DNA of 34,219 nucleotides from Rhizobium alarense. Lineage in GTDB: Bacteria > Pseudomonadota > Alphaproteobacteria > Rhizobiales > Rhizobiaceae. Below are positions 11,389-19,167 of this stretch, piece by piece (position 1 is the first letter of the stretch; each line of letters starts with the position of its first letter). Location: assembly GCF_021555155.1 (NCBI RefSeq), contig NZ_JAKGBU010000060.1, forward strand, positions 1-34,219, written 5' to 3'. Below the pieces are notes generated by a model, which searched no databases, had not been told where the DNA came from, and saw only the letters and a program-made list of their open reading frames with translations. The position numbers and the translations under genes are program-made.

Positions 11389-12783
11389 ATGGCCGGAAGC
11401 ATCCTGAACGCCCTCGGCGTACCCCTCTACTACAGCGGCAGTTCCACGGCGTGGTTTTCCGCGACGGGCTCCGGCCCGCAGCTCTACGGCACGGCCGGCA
11501 ACGATTCCATGTGGGGCGACAGTGCCGTCGACGTGACGATGATCGGCGGGACGGGCGACGACATCTACTACCTCTACTCCGGGATCAATCGGGCCCAGGA
11601 GGACGAAGGGGAGGGGATCGACACGATCTCCACCTGGATGAGCTACACGCTGCCGGAGAATTTCGAGAACCTCAGGGTCACCGGCAGCGGCCGCTATGCC
11701 TTTGGCAACGACCTCGACAACATCATCACCGGCGGCTCCGGCAGCCAGACGATCGACGGCGGGGCGGGCAACGATGTGCTGATCGGTGCCGGCGGGGCGG
11801 ACATTTTTCTCATCGCCGGCGGCAACGGCAGCGATCTCATCGTGGATTTTGGCGCCGACGACACGTTGCGTCTCGACGGTTACGACCTGACGTCCTTCGA
11901 GCAGGTCCAGGCGGCGATGACGCAGGAGGGCGACGATGTCCGGCTGGCGCTCGGCAACGGTGAAAGCGTCGTCTTCGCCGACACGACGATCGCCGACTTC
12001 CGGGCCGGCCAGTTCCGGATGGCGCTCGACCGTTCGGCGCTGACCGAGACCTTCGTCGACACGTTCGACGCGCTGAGCCTCACCGACGGCACGGCCGGAA
12101 CCTGGGACGCGAAGTTCTGGTGGGCGCCGGACAAGGGCGCATCGCTCACCGGAAACGGCGAACTGCAATGGTACATCAACCCGGCCTACGAGCCGACGTC
12201 GTCGGTCAATCCGTTCTCGGTACGGAACGGCGTGCTGACCATCACGGCGAAGGAGGCGCCGGAGGACATCCGCTCCGCCATAGACGGCTACGAATACACG
12301 TCGGGCATGCTGACCACCCATTCTTCCTTCGCCCAGACCTACGGCTATTTCGAGATCCGCGCCGACATGCCGGACGAGCAAGGCACATGGCCTGCCTTCT
12401 GGCTCCTGCCGGCCGACGGCTCCTGGCCGCCGGAGCTCGACGTCGTCGAGATGCGCGGCCAGGATCAGAACACGGTTCACGTCACCGTGCATTCGAACGA
12501 GACCGGCGAGCGCACGACGACCTCCACCGCCGTCAGCGTCGACGGCACGGAGGGTTTCCACAGCTACGGCGTTCTGTGGACGCCGGAAAAGATCGTCTGG
12601 TACTTCGACGACGTCGCGGTCGCGAGCGCCGACACGCCGGACGACATGCACGACCCGATGTACATGATCGTCAACCTCGCCGTCGGCGGCACGGCCGGCG
12701 TGCCGGATGACGGGCTCGAGGACGGCGCAGAGCTGAAGATCGACTATATCCGCGCCTATTCTCTCGACGACTGGCTGATGTGA
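11389..12783 (+). CDS. secreted RTX-type glycoside hydrolase family 16 (ExsH-like endo-beta-glycanase)
   Basis: A 464-residue protein in two halves. The first (about 30-215) has calcium-binding RTX-like turns (LYGTAGNDSMWGD, GGSGSQTIDGGAGNDVLIG, GGADIFLIAGG). The second (about 225-464) is a GH16 lichenase/laminarinase domain with active-site motif ELDVVE: nucleophile E349, D351 and acid/base E354. There is no Sec signal peptide, in keeping with export by a type I (PrsDE-like) secretion system. The best relative I can name is rhizobial ExsH, which trims succinoglycan, though ExsH carries more repeats. The ATG at 11389 follows GGAGATGG; a longer in-frame start at 11332 is less likely. Substrate is inferred to be a bacterial or plant beta-glucan. 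Confidence 0.85.
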   Translation: MAGSILNALGVPLYYSGSSTAWFSATGSGPQLYGTAGNDSMWGDSAVDVTMIGGTGDDIYYLYSGINRAQEDEGEGIDTISTWMSYTLPENFENLRVTGSGRYAFGNDLDNIITGGSGSQTIDGGAGNDVLIGAGGADIFLIAGGNGSDLIVDFGADDTLRLDGYDLTSFEQVQAAMTQEGDDVRLALGNGESVVFADTTIADFRAGQFRMALDRSALTETFVDTFDALSLTDGTAGTWDAKFWWAPDKGASLTGNGELQWYINPAYEPTSSVNPFSVRNGVLTITAKEAPEDIRSAIDGYEYTSGMLTTHSSFAQTYGYFEIRADMPDEQGTWPAFWLLPADGSWPPELDVVEMRGQDQNTVHVTVHSNETGERTTTSTAVSVDGTEGFHSYGVLWTPEKIVWYFDDVAVASADTPDDMHDPMYMIVNLAVGGTAGVPDDGLEDGAELKIDYIRAYSLDDWLM

Positions 12784-13104
12784 GCGTCGCCCGCAGACGA
12801 TCCTGTCATCTTCGACGATCCCCATTTCCTCTGCCGCAGGCCCGTCTGGATGGCGGTGCCGCGCGGGCCGGACGTGTCGGAGGACCTCACCCGGTATCCG
12901 GTCGCCAGCTTCCCGCAGACCACCCCCGACATGGTGCCCGCCACGGCCTCGCCGACGGGCTTTCGGCCGGGGACATCGTGCGCCTGAAGTTCCGCGCCGG
13001 ACGCCGAGCGAGGCCCGCACGTTTCCTGCGCGATCCTTCCAGTTCGACTAAAAACCGATCCTTAAGATTTACGCTTCATAAATCTCTCAAACGAGAGGTT
13101 AGCG
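12784..13104. other. 321-base gap after the GH16 gene
   Basis: No complete gene. The GH16 frame stays open after its stop codon for about 65 codons and reads as plausible protein (VIFDDPHFLCRRPVW, then SEDLTRYPVASFPQTTPDM) up to a TGA near 12986, but no start or ribosome-binding site is visible. This may be a gene remnant or chance. The last 60 bases are AT-rich and probably carry the promoter of the next gene. Confidence 0.4.
13064..13096 (+). promoter_or_regulatory. inverted repeats over the leader and ribosome-binding site of the lytic transglycosylase gene
   Basis: AGATTTA (13064-13070) and TAAATCT (13078-13084) form a 7-bp stem with a 7-base loop. Directly after, CTCT and AGAG at 13083-13096 can pair across CAAACG and include the GAGAGG ribosome-binding region. 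The leader could therefore modulate translation, or the first repeat could be an operator. Confidence 0.3.
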
Positions 13105-13680
13105 ATGCGTTGCGTTTTGATCGTCCTCCTCCTGTTGCTCGCCGGCTGCGGCTCCGTGCCGCGCGACACGCGCAATGCCTGCGCGGTGTTCGAGCAACGC
13201 GACGGCCTGTTCGACAACTGGCGGCGGGCGGCCTATCGGGCCGAACGCGAATACGGCGTGCCCGTGCCCGTGCTGATGGCGACGGTCTACGCCGAATCGG
13301 GCTTCCGCCACAATGCGCGGCCGCCGCGCCGCAAGCTGCTCGGCTTCATTCCCTGGAAACGGGCCTCGAGCGCTCTCGGCTATTCGCAGGCACTCGACGG
13401 TACCTGGTCGCGCTACAAGCGCATCACGGGCCGCTGGACCGCGAGCCGCACCGATTTCGGCGACGCCATCCGCTTCATCGCCTGGTACCATCACCAGAGC
13501 CACCTGAAGAACGGTATCGCCCGCAACGACACCTACCGGCTCTACATTGCCTATCACGAGGGCCATGCGGGCTATGCGCGGGGTCGCTGGAGCGCGCCGG
13601 CGAAGCAGGGTGCGGCCCGCGCCTCCAAGATCGCGGCACAGTATTCCCGGCAGCTGCGCGACTGCGGCTCCTGGTTCTAG
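13105..13680 (+). CDS. lipoprotein lytic transglycosylase (SLT-like domain)
   Basis: A 191-residue exported lipoprotein: a short basic start, a Leu-rich core (VLIVLLLLLAGCG), and a lipobox LAGC that makes Cys16 the lipidated residue. The mature part has the transglycosylase SLT signature AESGFRHNARPP, with E64 as the expected catalytic acid. Also present are ALGYSQALDGTW and NDTYRLYIAYHEGHAGY, typical of the small SLT proteins found in alphaproteobacteria. It would cleave peptidoglycan strands from the periplasmic face of a membrane. ATG 13105 has GAGAGG about 8 bases upstream. It stands alone between the glycanase and the ExoD-family gene. Confidence 0.8.
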   Translation: MRCVLIVLLLLLAGCGSVPRDTRNACAVFEQRDGLFDNWRRAAYRAEREYGVPVPVLMATVYAESGFRHNARPPRRKLLGFIPWKRASSALGYSQALDGTWSRYKRITGRWTASRTDFGDAIRFIAWYHHQSHLKNGIARNDTYRLYIAYHEGHAGYARGRWSAPAKQGAARASKIAAQYSRQLRDCGSWF

Positions 13681-13864
13681 GGTGCACACCCTCGACACCC
13701 CGCGTGGTGGTTTTCGGAGCCGGCGGTCGCGGCAGGGTCCCTTTGCCGGGTGCTTCAAACTTTTTCCGCTTTTCTGGAGGACAGCACGGCAGGTTCCGTG
13801 CTTATGCTGCGGTGCGGGAAAGAAGCGGCGCGGTCGGCGCCGCACGGATGCGGAGACTTCTTTC

Positions 13865-14491
13865 ATGGAATCGATCGAGTTCCAGGATACGGAACAGAGC
13901 ACGAGCCAGACCCTGCGCAGGGTGCTCCAGGGGCTGAAGAGCGAGACGGTGACGCTGCGCGAACTGATCGTCGCGATGGGCGAGCAGGGGCTGCTGCTGC
14001 TCTGCGTCTTCCTCTGCCTGCCCTTCCTGTTCCCGGTCTCCATTCCCGGCGTGTCGACGGTGTTCGGCGCCGGCATCGTGCTGATCTCGCTCGCCATCAC
14101 CGTCAACCGCATGCCCTGGCTGCCGGCGGCGATCGCCGACCGTGCCATCTCGGCGGAAAAGCTCCGGCCGACGCTGGAGCGCGGCATCTCGCTCGTCGCC
14201 GGCATGGAGCGTTACGTGCGGCCGCGGCTCTCGCTTCTGGTGCACGGCGCGGCGGTCAACCGCTTCAACGGCTTTGCCATGCTGATGGGCGGCGTGCTGC
14301 TGATGGCGCCGCTTGGGCTCATTCCCTTCTCCAACACGCTGCCGGCGCTCGCCGTGCTGCTTCTCGCCGGCGGCATCGCGCAGCGCGACGGGCTCTTCGT
14401 CGCCGGCGGCTATGCAATGCTGGTCGCGACCGTCGTCTATTTCGGCGTTCTGGCGCTGCTCGCCGTCATGGCGGGCCGCTCGCTGCTGTAA
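13865..14491 (+). CDS. ExoD-family exopolysaccharide synthesis protein (inner membrane)
   Basis: A 208-residue membrane protein of the ExoD family. After a polar N-terminus (about 1-45, LRRVLQGLKSETVTLREL) it has several hydrophobic segments: LLLLCVFLCLPFLFPVSIPG, VFGAGIVLISLAITVN, a central GFAMLMGGVLLMAPLGLIPF, and a last VATVVYFGVLALLAVMA. The conserved loop FPVSIPGVST is visible. Rhizobial exoD mutants are affected in exopolysaccharide and alkaline tolerance, but the biochemical function is unknown. ATG 13865 is chosen because GGAG lies 9 bases upstream and it begins the family-like sequence; the frame is open further upstream. Its 3' end overlaps the convergent lysR-type gene by 26 bases. 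Confidence 0.8.
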   Translation: MESIEFQDTEQSTSQTLRRVLQGLKSETVTLRELIVAMGEQGLLLLCVFLCLPFLFPVSIPGVSTVFGAGIVLISLAITVNRMPWLPAAIADRAISAEKLRPTLERGISLVAGMERYVRPRLSLLVHGAAVNRFNGFAMLMGGVLLMAPLGLIPFSNTLPALAVLLLAGGIAQRDGLFVAGGYAMLVATVVYFGVLALLAVMAGRSLL

Positions 14492-15380
14492 CCGCCCGGA
14501 ATGCCTGTTCCAGCCAGGCCGCGAAGGCGGCGGCCGCGTCGGGCAGGCGGTCGAAGCGGCGGGCCACGAGGAAATAGGCGCCGTGCGGCACCGCGGTTGC
14601 GAAGGGCCGCATGAGCCGCCCGGCGGCAACGTCGTCGGCGACGAACAGCGTATCCGCCAGCGCCACGCCCTGCGCGCGCAACGCCGCCTGCAGCACGAGT
14701 GCGCCGTCCGTATAGACGTGGCCGTCCTGCGCGCCCGGCGGTTTGCCGGTGCCCGTCGCGGCGAACCAGCGTGCCCAGAGGTCACGGTTCTCCTCGTGCA
14801 GCAGCGGATGGCGCATCAGGTCCTGCGGGCGGACGATCGCGCCGCCGGTCCGCTGGAGATCCGGGTGGAGCACCGGCGTGAGGTGGACGTCGACAAGACG
14901 GCGCGCCTCGACGCGCGGCCAGCTGCTCTGGCCGGTGCTGTGGCGGATGGCGAGCACCGGCTCGCTGCCGCGAAACCCGATGGGCCGCGGATCGGCATCG
15001 AGCACCACGTCGACGCCCGGATGAAGCGCCTGAAAGCGCATGAGGTTCGGCACGAGCCAGCAGGCGGCGAAGGACGGTTCGGCGCTGACGGTGACGCGCG
15101 GCCGGGCCGGCGCGTCCTTCAAGTCCTCGAGGCTCTGGTCGATCGCATCGAAGGCGCCCGTCAGCACGGAAAGCAGGCTGCGGCCCGCCTCGCTCAGGCG
15201 GACGCGGCGATGCAGCCGCTCGAACAGCGGCCGGCCGAGCAGCGCCTCCAGTTCGCGGACCTGCCGGCTGACGGCGGCCTGCGAGATGAAAAGCTCGTTC
15301 GCCGCCTCGGTGAAGCTCTCGCGCCGGCCGGCGACTTCGAAGGTGCGCAGGGCGGTCAGCGGCAGGCGTCCGCGTTTCAT
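14466..15380 (-). CDS. LysR-family transcriptional regulator (GcvA-like)
   Basis: A 304-residue LysR-type regulator. The N-terminal winged HTH is clear (LPLTALRTFEVAGRRESFTE, then AANELFISQAAVSRQVREL and LGRPLFERLHRRVRLSEAG), followed by a linker and a periplasmic-binding-like effector domain (VTVSAEPSFAACWLVPNLM). The ALRTFEVAGRRESF-type start and AVSRQVRELE place it in the GcvA subgroup, but glycine cleavage genes are not nearby. ATG at 15380 has GAGG about 7 bases upstream; a TTG four codons earlier is less likely. It converges on the ExoD-family gene and diverges from a 35-codon open frame that might be its regulatory target or leader. Confidence 0.88.
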   Translation of the reverse strand: MKRGRLPLTALRTFEVAGRRESFTEAANELFISQAAVSRQVRELEALLGRPLFERLHRRVRLSEAGRSLLSVLTGAFDAIDQSLEDLKDAPARPRVTVSAEPSFAACWLVPNLMRFQALHPGVDVVLDADPRPIGFRGSEPVLAIRHSTGQSSWPRVEARRLVDVHLTPVLHPDLQRTGGAIVRPQDLMRHPLLHEENRDLWARWFAATGTGKPPGAQDGHVYTDGALVLQAALRAQGVALADTLFVADDVAAGRLMRPFATAVPHGAYFLVARRFDRLPDAAAAFAAWLEQAFRAVTAASGPP

Positions 15381-15469
15381 GGATAACCTCAAGTCATTCG
15401 ACGCCGACGATAAGCTCGTTTGAACGCGCGACGCAAGCGGCGTCCAATGGTCGCCATGGAGGTGCGATC

Positions 15470-15577
15470 ATGCTTGCCGCAATCTGTGAGACCCTGATGG
15501 ATGCCATCCGCGTCCTGACCTTCCAGCCCCGCCGCCACCCGCGGGCCGGCGGGCCTGCCGGTCCTTCGGCCCGGTGA
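15470..15577 (+). CDS. possible 35-residue small protein divergent to lysR
   Basis: ATG at 15470 is preceded by a perfect GGAGG at 15458-15462 (7-base spacing) and opens a 35-codon frame. It begins MLAAICETLMDAIRVLTF, an amphipathic helix-like start, and ends in a basic Pro/Gly/Arg-rich tail. It lies about 90 bases from the divergent LysR gene, the usual place for a regulated target. I do not recognise it. The strong ribosome-binding site and helix-like start support translation, but a chance open frame cannot be excluded. Confidence 0.4.
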   Translation: MLAAICETLMDAIRVLTFQPRRHPRAGGPAGPSAR

Positions 15578-15656
15578 TAGATGTTTCTCCGTTGCCTGTC
15601 GGTCGACAACCGTCTCGTGCGTCCTATGTCACGTCAGACGATGGAGGAGGCGGAGC

Positions 15657-16010
15657 ATGACCTATGTCGACGGGTTCATTCTGGCCGTGCCGGCGGCCAG
15701 GCTGAAGGACTACAAGCGCATCGCCGCCGTGGCAGGCGAGGTGTGGATGGAACACGGGGCGCTGAGCTACGTGGAATGCGTCGGCGACGAGGTGCCCTAC
15801 GGAGAGATCACCTCCTTTCCCCGCGCGGTGCTTGCGACCGACGACGAGGTCGTGATCTTCGCCTGGATCACCTACCGCTCGCGCGCCGAGCGCGACGCCA
15901 TCAACAGGAAGGTCATCGAGGACCCCCGCCTTTCCGGCGACGAATGGACGACGATCTTCGACGGCAAGCGCATGATTTTCGGCGGCTTCCAGGCCTTCCT
16001 GGAGAAATGA
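15657..16010 (+). CDS. DUF1428 family protein
   Basis: A 117-residue protein of the DUF1428 (YbaA-like) family, a dimeric alpha/beta ferredoxin-like fold of unknown function. Family features: MTYVDGFILAVP at the start, WMEHGALSYVECVGDEVPYG, the FAWITYRSRAERDAIN segment, and the end MIFGGFQAFLEK. Length is standard. The ATG is preceded by GGAGGAGGCGGAG. It begins a same-strand run of small genes (deaminase, YjbQ, NTF2-like) that may share transcription, though each has its own ribosome-binding site. Confidence 0.88.
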   Translation: MTYVDGFILAVPAARLKDYKRIAAVAGEVWMEHGALSYVECVGDEVPYGEITSFPRAVLATDDEVVIFAWITYRSRAERDAINRKVIEDPRLSGDEWTTIFDGKRMIFGGFQAFLEK

Positions 16011-16105
16011 GCCCGGCGGGCAGGCGCTGCCTTGCCGCGTCCGTTGCGTCATGGCAGGGTGCGCTCCGGCGGGTGCGGAGCGCGCGACACGGGCGTTGGT
16101 GCGGG

Positions 16106-16618
16106 ATGACGGACGGCGGTGACGAGGAGATGATGGGCCACGCGCTCGGCGAAGCGCGCGCCGCGCTGGCGGAGGGCGTGTTTCCGGTCGGAGCGGTGCT
16201 CGCGGCCGGCAGCCGCGTGCTCGGCCGGGCGCGCAAGACCATGGCGTCGAACCATCTCGGCCATGCGGAGATGAACCTTTTCCAGGCGGTCTTCGCCGGC
16301 CGCTACAGCTTTGGCCACGCGGACGGGCTGACGCTCTACACGACGCTCGAACCCTGCATCATGTGCTTCGGCACGCTGCTGCACCTGCCGATTGCCCGGC
16401 TCGTCTACGCGATGGAGGACGGCTATGGCGGCTGCGCCGCCGTGGCGCTCGCCAACCCGCCACCGCGCCATGCGGCGCGGGTGCTCGATGTGAGCGGCGG
16501 CGTCTGCCGGGAAGAGGCGCGCGCGCTCTTCGCCGCATTTCTGCTGACGACGGGGGAATCGTTCTGGCGGAAGGGCGGCGCGCCGGAACTCCAGGCCGCC
16601 GTTCTCGCCGGCCGCTGA
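16106..16618 (+). CDS. nucleoside/tRNA adenosine deaminase-like protein (CDA superfamily)
   Basis: A 170-residue zinc-dependent deaminase of the cytidine/deoxycytidylate family. The zinc and catalytic motif is intact: HAE at H53/E55, and PCIMC with C84 and C87. ARALFAAFLLTTGESFW follows near the C-terminus. It resembles TadA and guanine-deaminase-like proteins, but the substrate loops (HLPIARLVYAMEDGYGG) do not let me choose; essential TadA is normally encoded elsewhere, so this is probably a paralogue. The start at 16106 is the first ATG near the domain, with GGTGCGGG upstream; no strong ribosome-binding site. It follows DUF1428 by 95 bases and precedes the YjbQ-family gene by 31. Confidence 0.75.
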   Translation: MTDGGDEEMMGHALGEARAALAEGVFPVGAVLAAGSRVLGRARKTMASNHLGHAEMNLFQAVFAGRYSFGHADGLTLYTTLEPCIMCFGTLLHLPIARLVYAMEDGYGGCAAVALANPPPRHAARVLDVSGGVCREEARALFAAFLLTTGESFWRKGGAPELQAAVLAGR

Positions 16619-16649
16619 CCGAGCCGCAACGACAGACCGGAGAAGGCAG

Positions 16650-17072
16650 ATGCCGCAGAAGCAGGTCACCATCGCGACGCGCGGGCAGGGACTGTATGAA
16701 TTCACCGCCGAGGCGGCCGCCTTCGTGCGGCAGGCGGGGCGGGAGGAGGGCCTGCTCACTGTCTTCGTCCGGCACACGTCCTGCTCGCTCCTGATCCAGG
16801 AGAATGCCGATCCGGACGTCCGGCGCGATCTCGACCAGTTCTTCCGCCGCCTGGTGCCGCCCTCCGACGATCCGGCCATGGGCTGGGTGGTGCACACGCT
16901 GGAGGGGCCGGACGACATGCCGGCGCATATCAAGGCGGCGCTGACGCAGACCTCGATCGGCATCCCCGTGACCGGCGGGCGGCTTGCGCTCGGCACCTGG
17001 CAGGGGCTCTATCTCTTCGAGCATCGCGACCGGCCGCACCGGCGCGACATCGTGCTCCATCTCGGCCCGTGA
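16650..17072 (+). CDS. YjbQ/UPF0047 family protein
   Basis: A 140-residue protein of the YjbQ (UPF0047) family, sometimes labelled secondary thiamine-phosphate synthase because some members complement thiE mutants; the physiological reaction is uncertain. Visible signatures: FVRHTSCSLLIQENADPDV, the central His-containing TLEGPDDMPAHIKAAL, and the C-terminal GTWQGLYLFEHRDRPHRRDI. The conserved His and Asp/Glu residues of the active-site cluster are present. Length is normal (about 135-140). The ATG follows CGGAGAAGG. Confidence 0.9.
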   Translation: MPQKQVTIATRGQGLYEFTAEAAAFVRQAGREEGLLTVFVRHTSCSLLIQENADPDVRRDLDQFFRRLVPPSDDPAMGWVVHTLEGPDDMPAHIKAALTQTSIGIPVTGGRLALGTWQGLYLFEHRDRPHRRDIVLHLGP

Positions 17073-17138
17073 GGGAACCCTGCCGCCGGGTCCGACGTTG
17101 CATGCCGCCAGTCCGCAAGACCAGTCCGGGAGGAAACC

Positions 17139-17492
17139 ATGGCCGACATCACAGACCGTTCGCTCGCTTTCGTGGAGGCACTGAACCGCCGCGATTATGA
17201 GCAGATCGCCGCGCTGGTGGACGAGGATGTGGCGATCGACGGCTTCGGCTCGGGCATGGACAATGGCCGCGGGGCGCTGCGCGCGCGGCTCGCCGGGCAT
17301 TTCAGCATGCATGACGAGCGCTACGGGGATGCGCTGGTGCTGTCGGCCGACGGCGAAGGTGTCACCGTCGTGCGTCTTACGGTGCGCGGCGAGACGGCCT
17401 CCGGCCCCGCGTCGCACGAACGGCTGCTGCTGCTGGAATGGGACGGCGAGCGCGTCGCGCGCCTGGCGCTCTTCGGTCGCGCGGGGGCGTAG
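17139..17492 (+). CDS. nuclear transport factor 2 (NTF2/SnoaL)-like protein
   Basis: A 117-residue protein with the SnoaL/NTF2 cone fold pattern: an N-terminal helix (RSLAFVEALNRRDYEQIAAL) followed by VDEDVAIDGFGSGM and alternating beta strands (VTVVRLTVRGET, RLLLLEWDGERVARLALFGR). Such proteins are often small isomerases, hydratases or binding proteins; no catalytic residues can be assigned here. ATG 17139 has GGGAGGAAACC just upstream. It is the last of the same-strand run of small soluble proteins. Confidence 0.7.
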   Translation: MADITDRSLAFVEALNRRDYEQIAALVDEDVAIDGFGSGMDNGRGALRARLAGHFSMHDERYGDALVLSADGEGVTVVRLTVRGETASGPASHERLLLLEWDGERVARLALFGRAGA

Positions 17493-17680
17493 TCGTGTTC
17501 CCGCTGATCCGACAGAACCGGCCCCGCAAGCGAGGGACGAGCATGGGCCGGCGCGGCTGAACGGTTGTTGAACGCCCGGTTCCGCCGGCGTTCAGCCGCC
17601 GGCGCCTATCGTCGGTTCAATCGCTGCCGGGGCCGGGGGAGAACGGACCGGAGCGGGCGAACCAACCGGAGAAGACCGCC

Positions 17681-18043
17681 ATGTCCAGCATCCTCACCAG
17701 AACCCTTGCCGCCCTGGCGCTCTGCCTCGGCGCCGCCACCGCCGCCGTGCCGGCGGCATCCGCCGCGAGCCTCGATGTCCGCGTCGAGACCGTCGGCTAT
17801 CGCCACGGCTATCACGGCGGCCACCATGACGGCCATTGGGGCGATCGTCCCCGCTACGATCGCGGCTATCGCGGGCGCTGCGAGCCCTGGCGTGCCGTCG
17901 AGAAGGCGCGGTACCACGGCCTGCGTTATGCCCGCGTGGCGCGCGTGACGCCGCACCGCGTCATCGTCGACGGGCGCCGCTACGGCCGCTGGGCGACGAT
18001 CGGCTTCGCCAACGTGCCGCGCTGCCCCGTGCTGTGGCGCTGA
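17681..18043 (+). CDS. small exported His/Gly/Arg-rich protein
   Basis: A 120-residue protein with a classical signal peptide (LTRTLAALALCLGAATAAVP, cleavage likely after ASAAS near residue 29). The mature protein begins with a His/Gly/Tyr-rich stretch (YRHGYHGGHHDGHWGD) that could bind metal, then basic sequence with two cysteines (RCEPW and PRCPV) that may form a disulfide. Small proteins of this design are common in Rhizobiaceae; function is unknown. The ATG is preceded by CGGAGAAGACC. It ends 48 bases before the bidirectional terminator. Confidence 0.75.
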   Translation: MSSILTRTLAALALCLGAATAAVPAASAASLDVRVETVGYRHGYHGGHHDGHWGDRPRYDRGYRGRCEPWRAVEKARYHGLRYARVARVTPHRVIVDGRRYGRWATIGFANVPRCPVLWR

Positions 18044-18090
18044 GGCCTGCCGGGCGGGCGCCGTCTCGCCGTTCGGCCGCGCATCAAGGA

Positions 18091-18119
18091 AAATCCCCGC
18101 GGGCACACCGCGGGGATTT
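18091..18119. terminator. bidirectional intrinsic terminator
   Basis: AAATCCCCGCGG (18091-18102) and its exact complement (18108-18119) enclose a GCACA loop: a perfect 12-bp stem with A-rich and T-rich flanks. It lies between convergent genes and can serve both strands. Confidence 0.9.
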
Positions 18120-18196
18120 CGGTTTCTGTGGCGGTTCCGGCCATGTCTTCATGCCGAGGCGGACATCGATCGCACGGGATCGCCCGAAAGGCGGCG

Positions 18197-18937
18197 TCAG
18201 CCGCCGAGCGAGAAGGTCATTGTCACGGTGACGCTGTAGCTGTTTTCGCCGGCGGCGACGGGAACCGCCTCGGCGGCGAAGTCCTTCGCCATGGCCCGCA
18301 TCATCGGCATCGGCTGCGGCTGGCTCACCGTCTCGTCGATCTCGAGGATCCTGCCGAGGCCGATGCCGGCGGCGTCCGTCAGTTCCTTCGCCTTGGCCAT
18401 GGCGTCGGCGACGGCCTTGCGCCGCGCCTCGCTCAGGGCGCCCGCCGGATCGTCGTTGACGAAGCGGATGGCGCCGCCCTGGTTGACGCCCATCGTCACA
18501 GACCGGTCGATGATCGTCCCGAGTTTGTCGAGGTCGCGCACGCGCAGGCTCACCGTGTTCGCCACCTGGAAGCCGGTCAGCACCGGCGGCTGGTTCTCGC
18601 CCGTGCTGCTTTGCGGATAATGGTACTGCGGATTGATGCTGAAGCCCGAGGTCTGCAGGTCGCGCTCGGCGATGCCGGCCTCCTTGAGGGCGGACAGCAC
18701 CTCGGCCATCGCCTTGCTGTTGGCGTCGAGCGCCTCGCGCGCCGTCTTGCCGTCCTTGACGACGCCGAGCTCGATCAGCGCCATGTCGGGCGTGACCGAC
18801 GCCTCGCCCACGCCGGTGACGGTGACGACCGGCTCGCGCGGGCGCGCCTCCTGCGCGAAGGCGGCGGGTGCCGCGCCGGCAAGCGAAAGCGCAAGAAAGC
18901 CGGCGCCGACGGCGCGGCCGAAGGGGAAATGCGGCAT
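18197..18937 (-). CDS. SIMPL domain (DUF541) periplasmic protein
   Basis: A 246-residue exported protein of the SIMPL/DUF541 family (E. coli YggE-like). The signal peptide is clear (FLALSLAGAAPAAFAQ, cleavage after AFA around residue 28). The mature domain starts with VVTVTGVGEASVTPDMALIE, the hallmark of the family, and continues with DLQTSGFSINPQYHYP, DLDKLGTIIDRSVTMG, and ends in SYSVTVTMTFSLGG. Family members form periplasmic oligomers; YggE has been linked to oxidative stress protection, but no reaction is known. It converges with the His/Gly-rich gene. Confidence 0.9.
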   Translation of the reverse strand: MPHFPFGRAVGAGFLALSLAGAAPAAFAQEARPREPVVTVTGVGEASVTPDMALIELGVVKDGKTAREALDANSKAMAEVLSALKEAGIAERDLQTSGFSINPQYHYPQSSTGENQPPVLTGFQVANTVSLRVRDLDKLGTIIDRSVTMGVNQGGAIRFVNDDPAGALSEARRKAVADAMAKAKELTDAAGIGLGRILEIDETVSQPQPMPMMRAMAKDFAAEAVPVAAGENSYSVTVTMTFSLGG

Positions 18938-19091
18938 GGATGTCTCCGTATCGGTCTTGATTGTCCCTCGTCCGCTTCATCCGCTTTGATTGTGTAAGCA
19001 ATGCGGCAGCGCTTGTCCGCCCGGCGGATTTCGTCTAGACGGAACGGGCCGGACGGACCGCCATTGCCCCCCGGCACCGGACCTTCCGGAC

Positions 19092-19167
19092 GGGCCTGTA
19101 GCTCAATGGTCAGAGCCGGCGGCTCATAACCGCTTGGTTGGGGGTTCGAGTCCCTCCGGGCCCACCA
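19092..19167 (+). tRNA. tRNA with CAT anticodon, probably tRNA-Ile2 (lysidine type)
   Basis: A complete 76-base cloverleaf with encoded CCA. Acceptor GGGCCTG pairs with CGGGCCC; the D arm GCTC/GAGC, anticodon stem GGCGG/CCGCT and T arm GGGGGTTCGAGTCCCTC are all present. The anticodon CAT is at 19125-19127. The anticodon arm and variable region (GGCGGCTCATAACCGCTTGG) resemble the E. coli ileX type rather than elongator Met, so after TilS lysidine modification it would read AUA. An elongator or initiator Met identity is less likely. Its 3' end is the integration site of the downstream element. Confidence 0.9.

Noticed and set aside
12780-13937. A 385-codon plus-strand frame across the lytic transglycosylase gene
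   Set aside because: The lipobox and SLT motif are in a different frame; this one is Arg-rich and overlaps the true gene.
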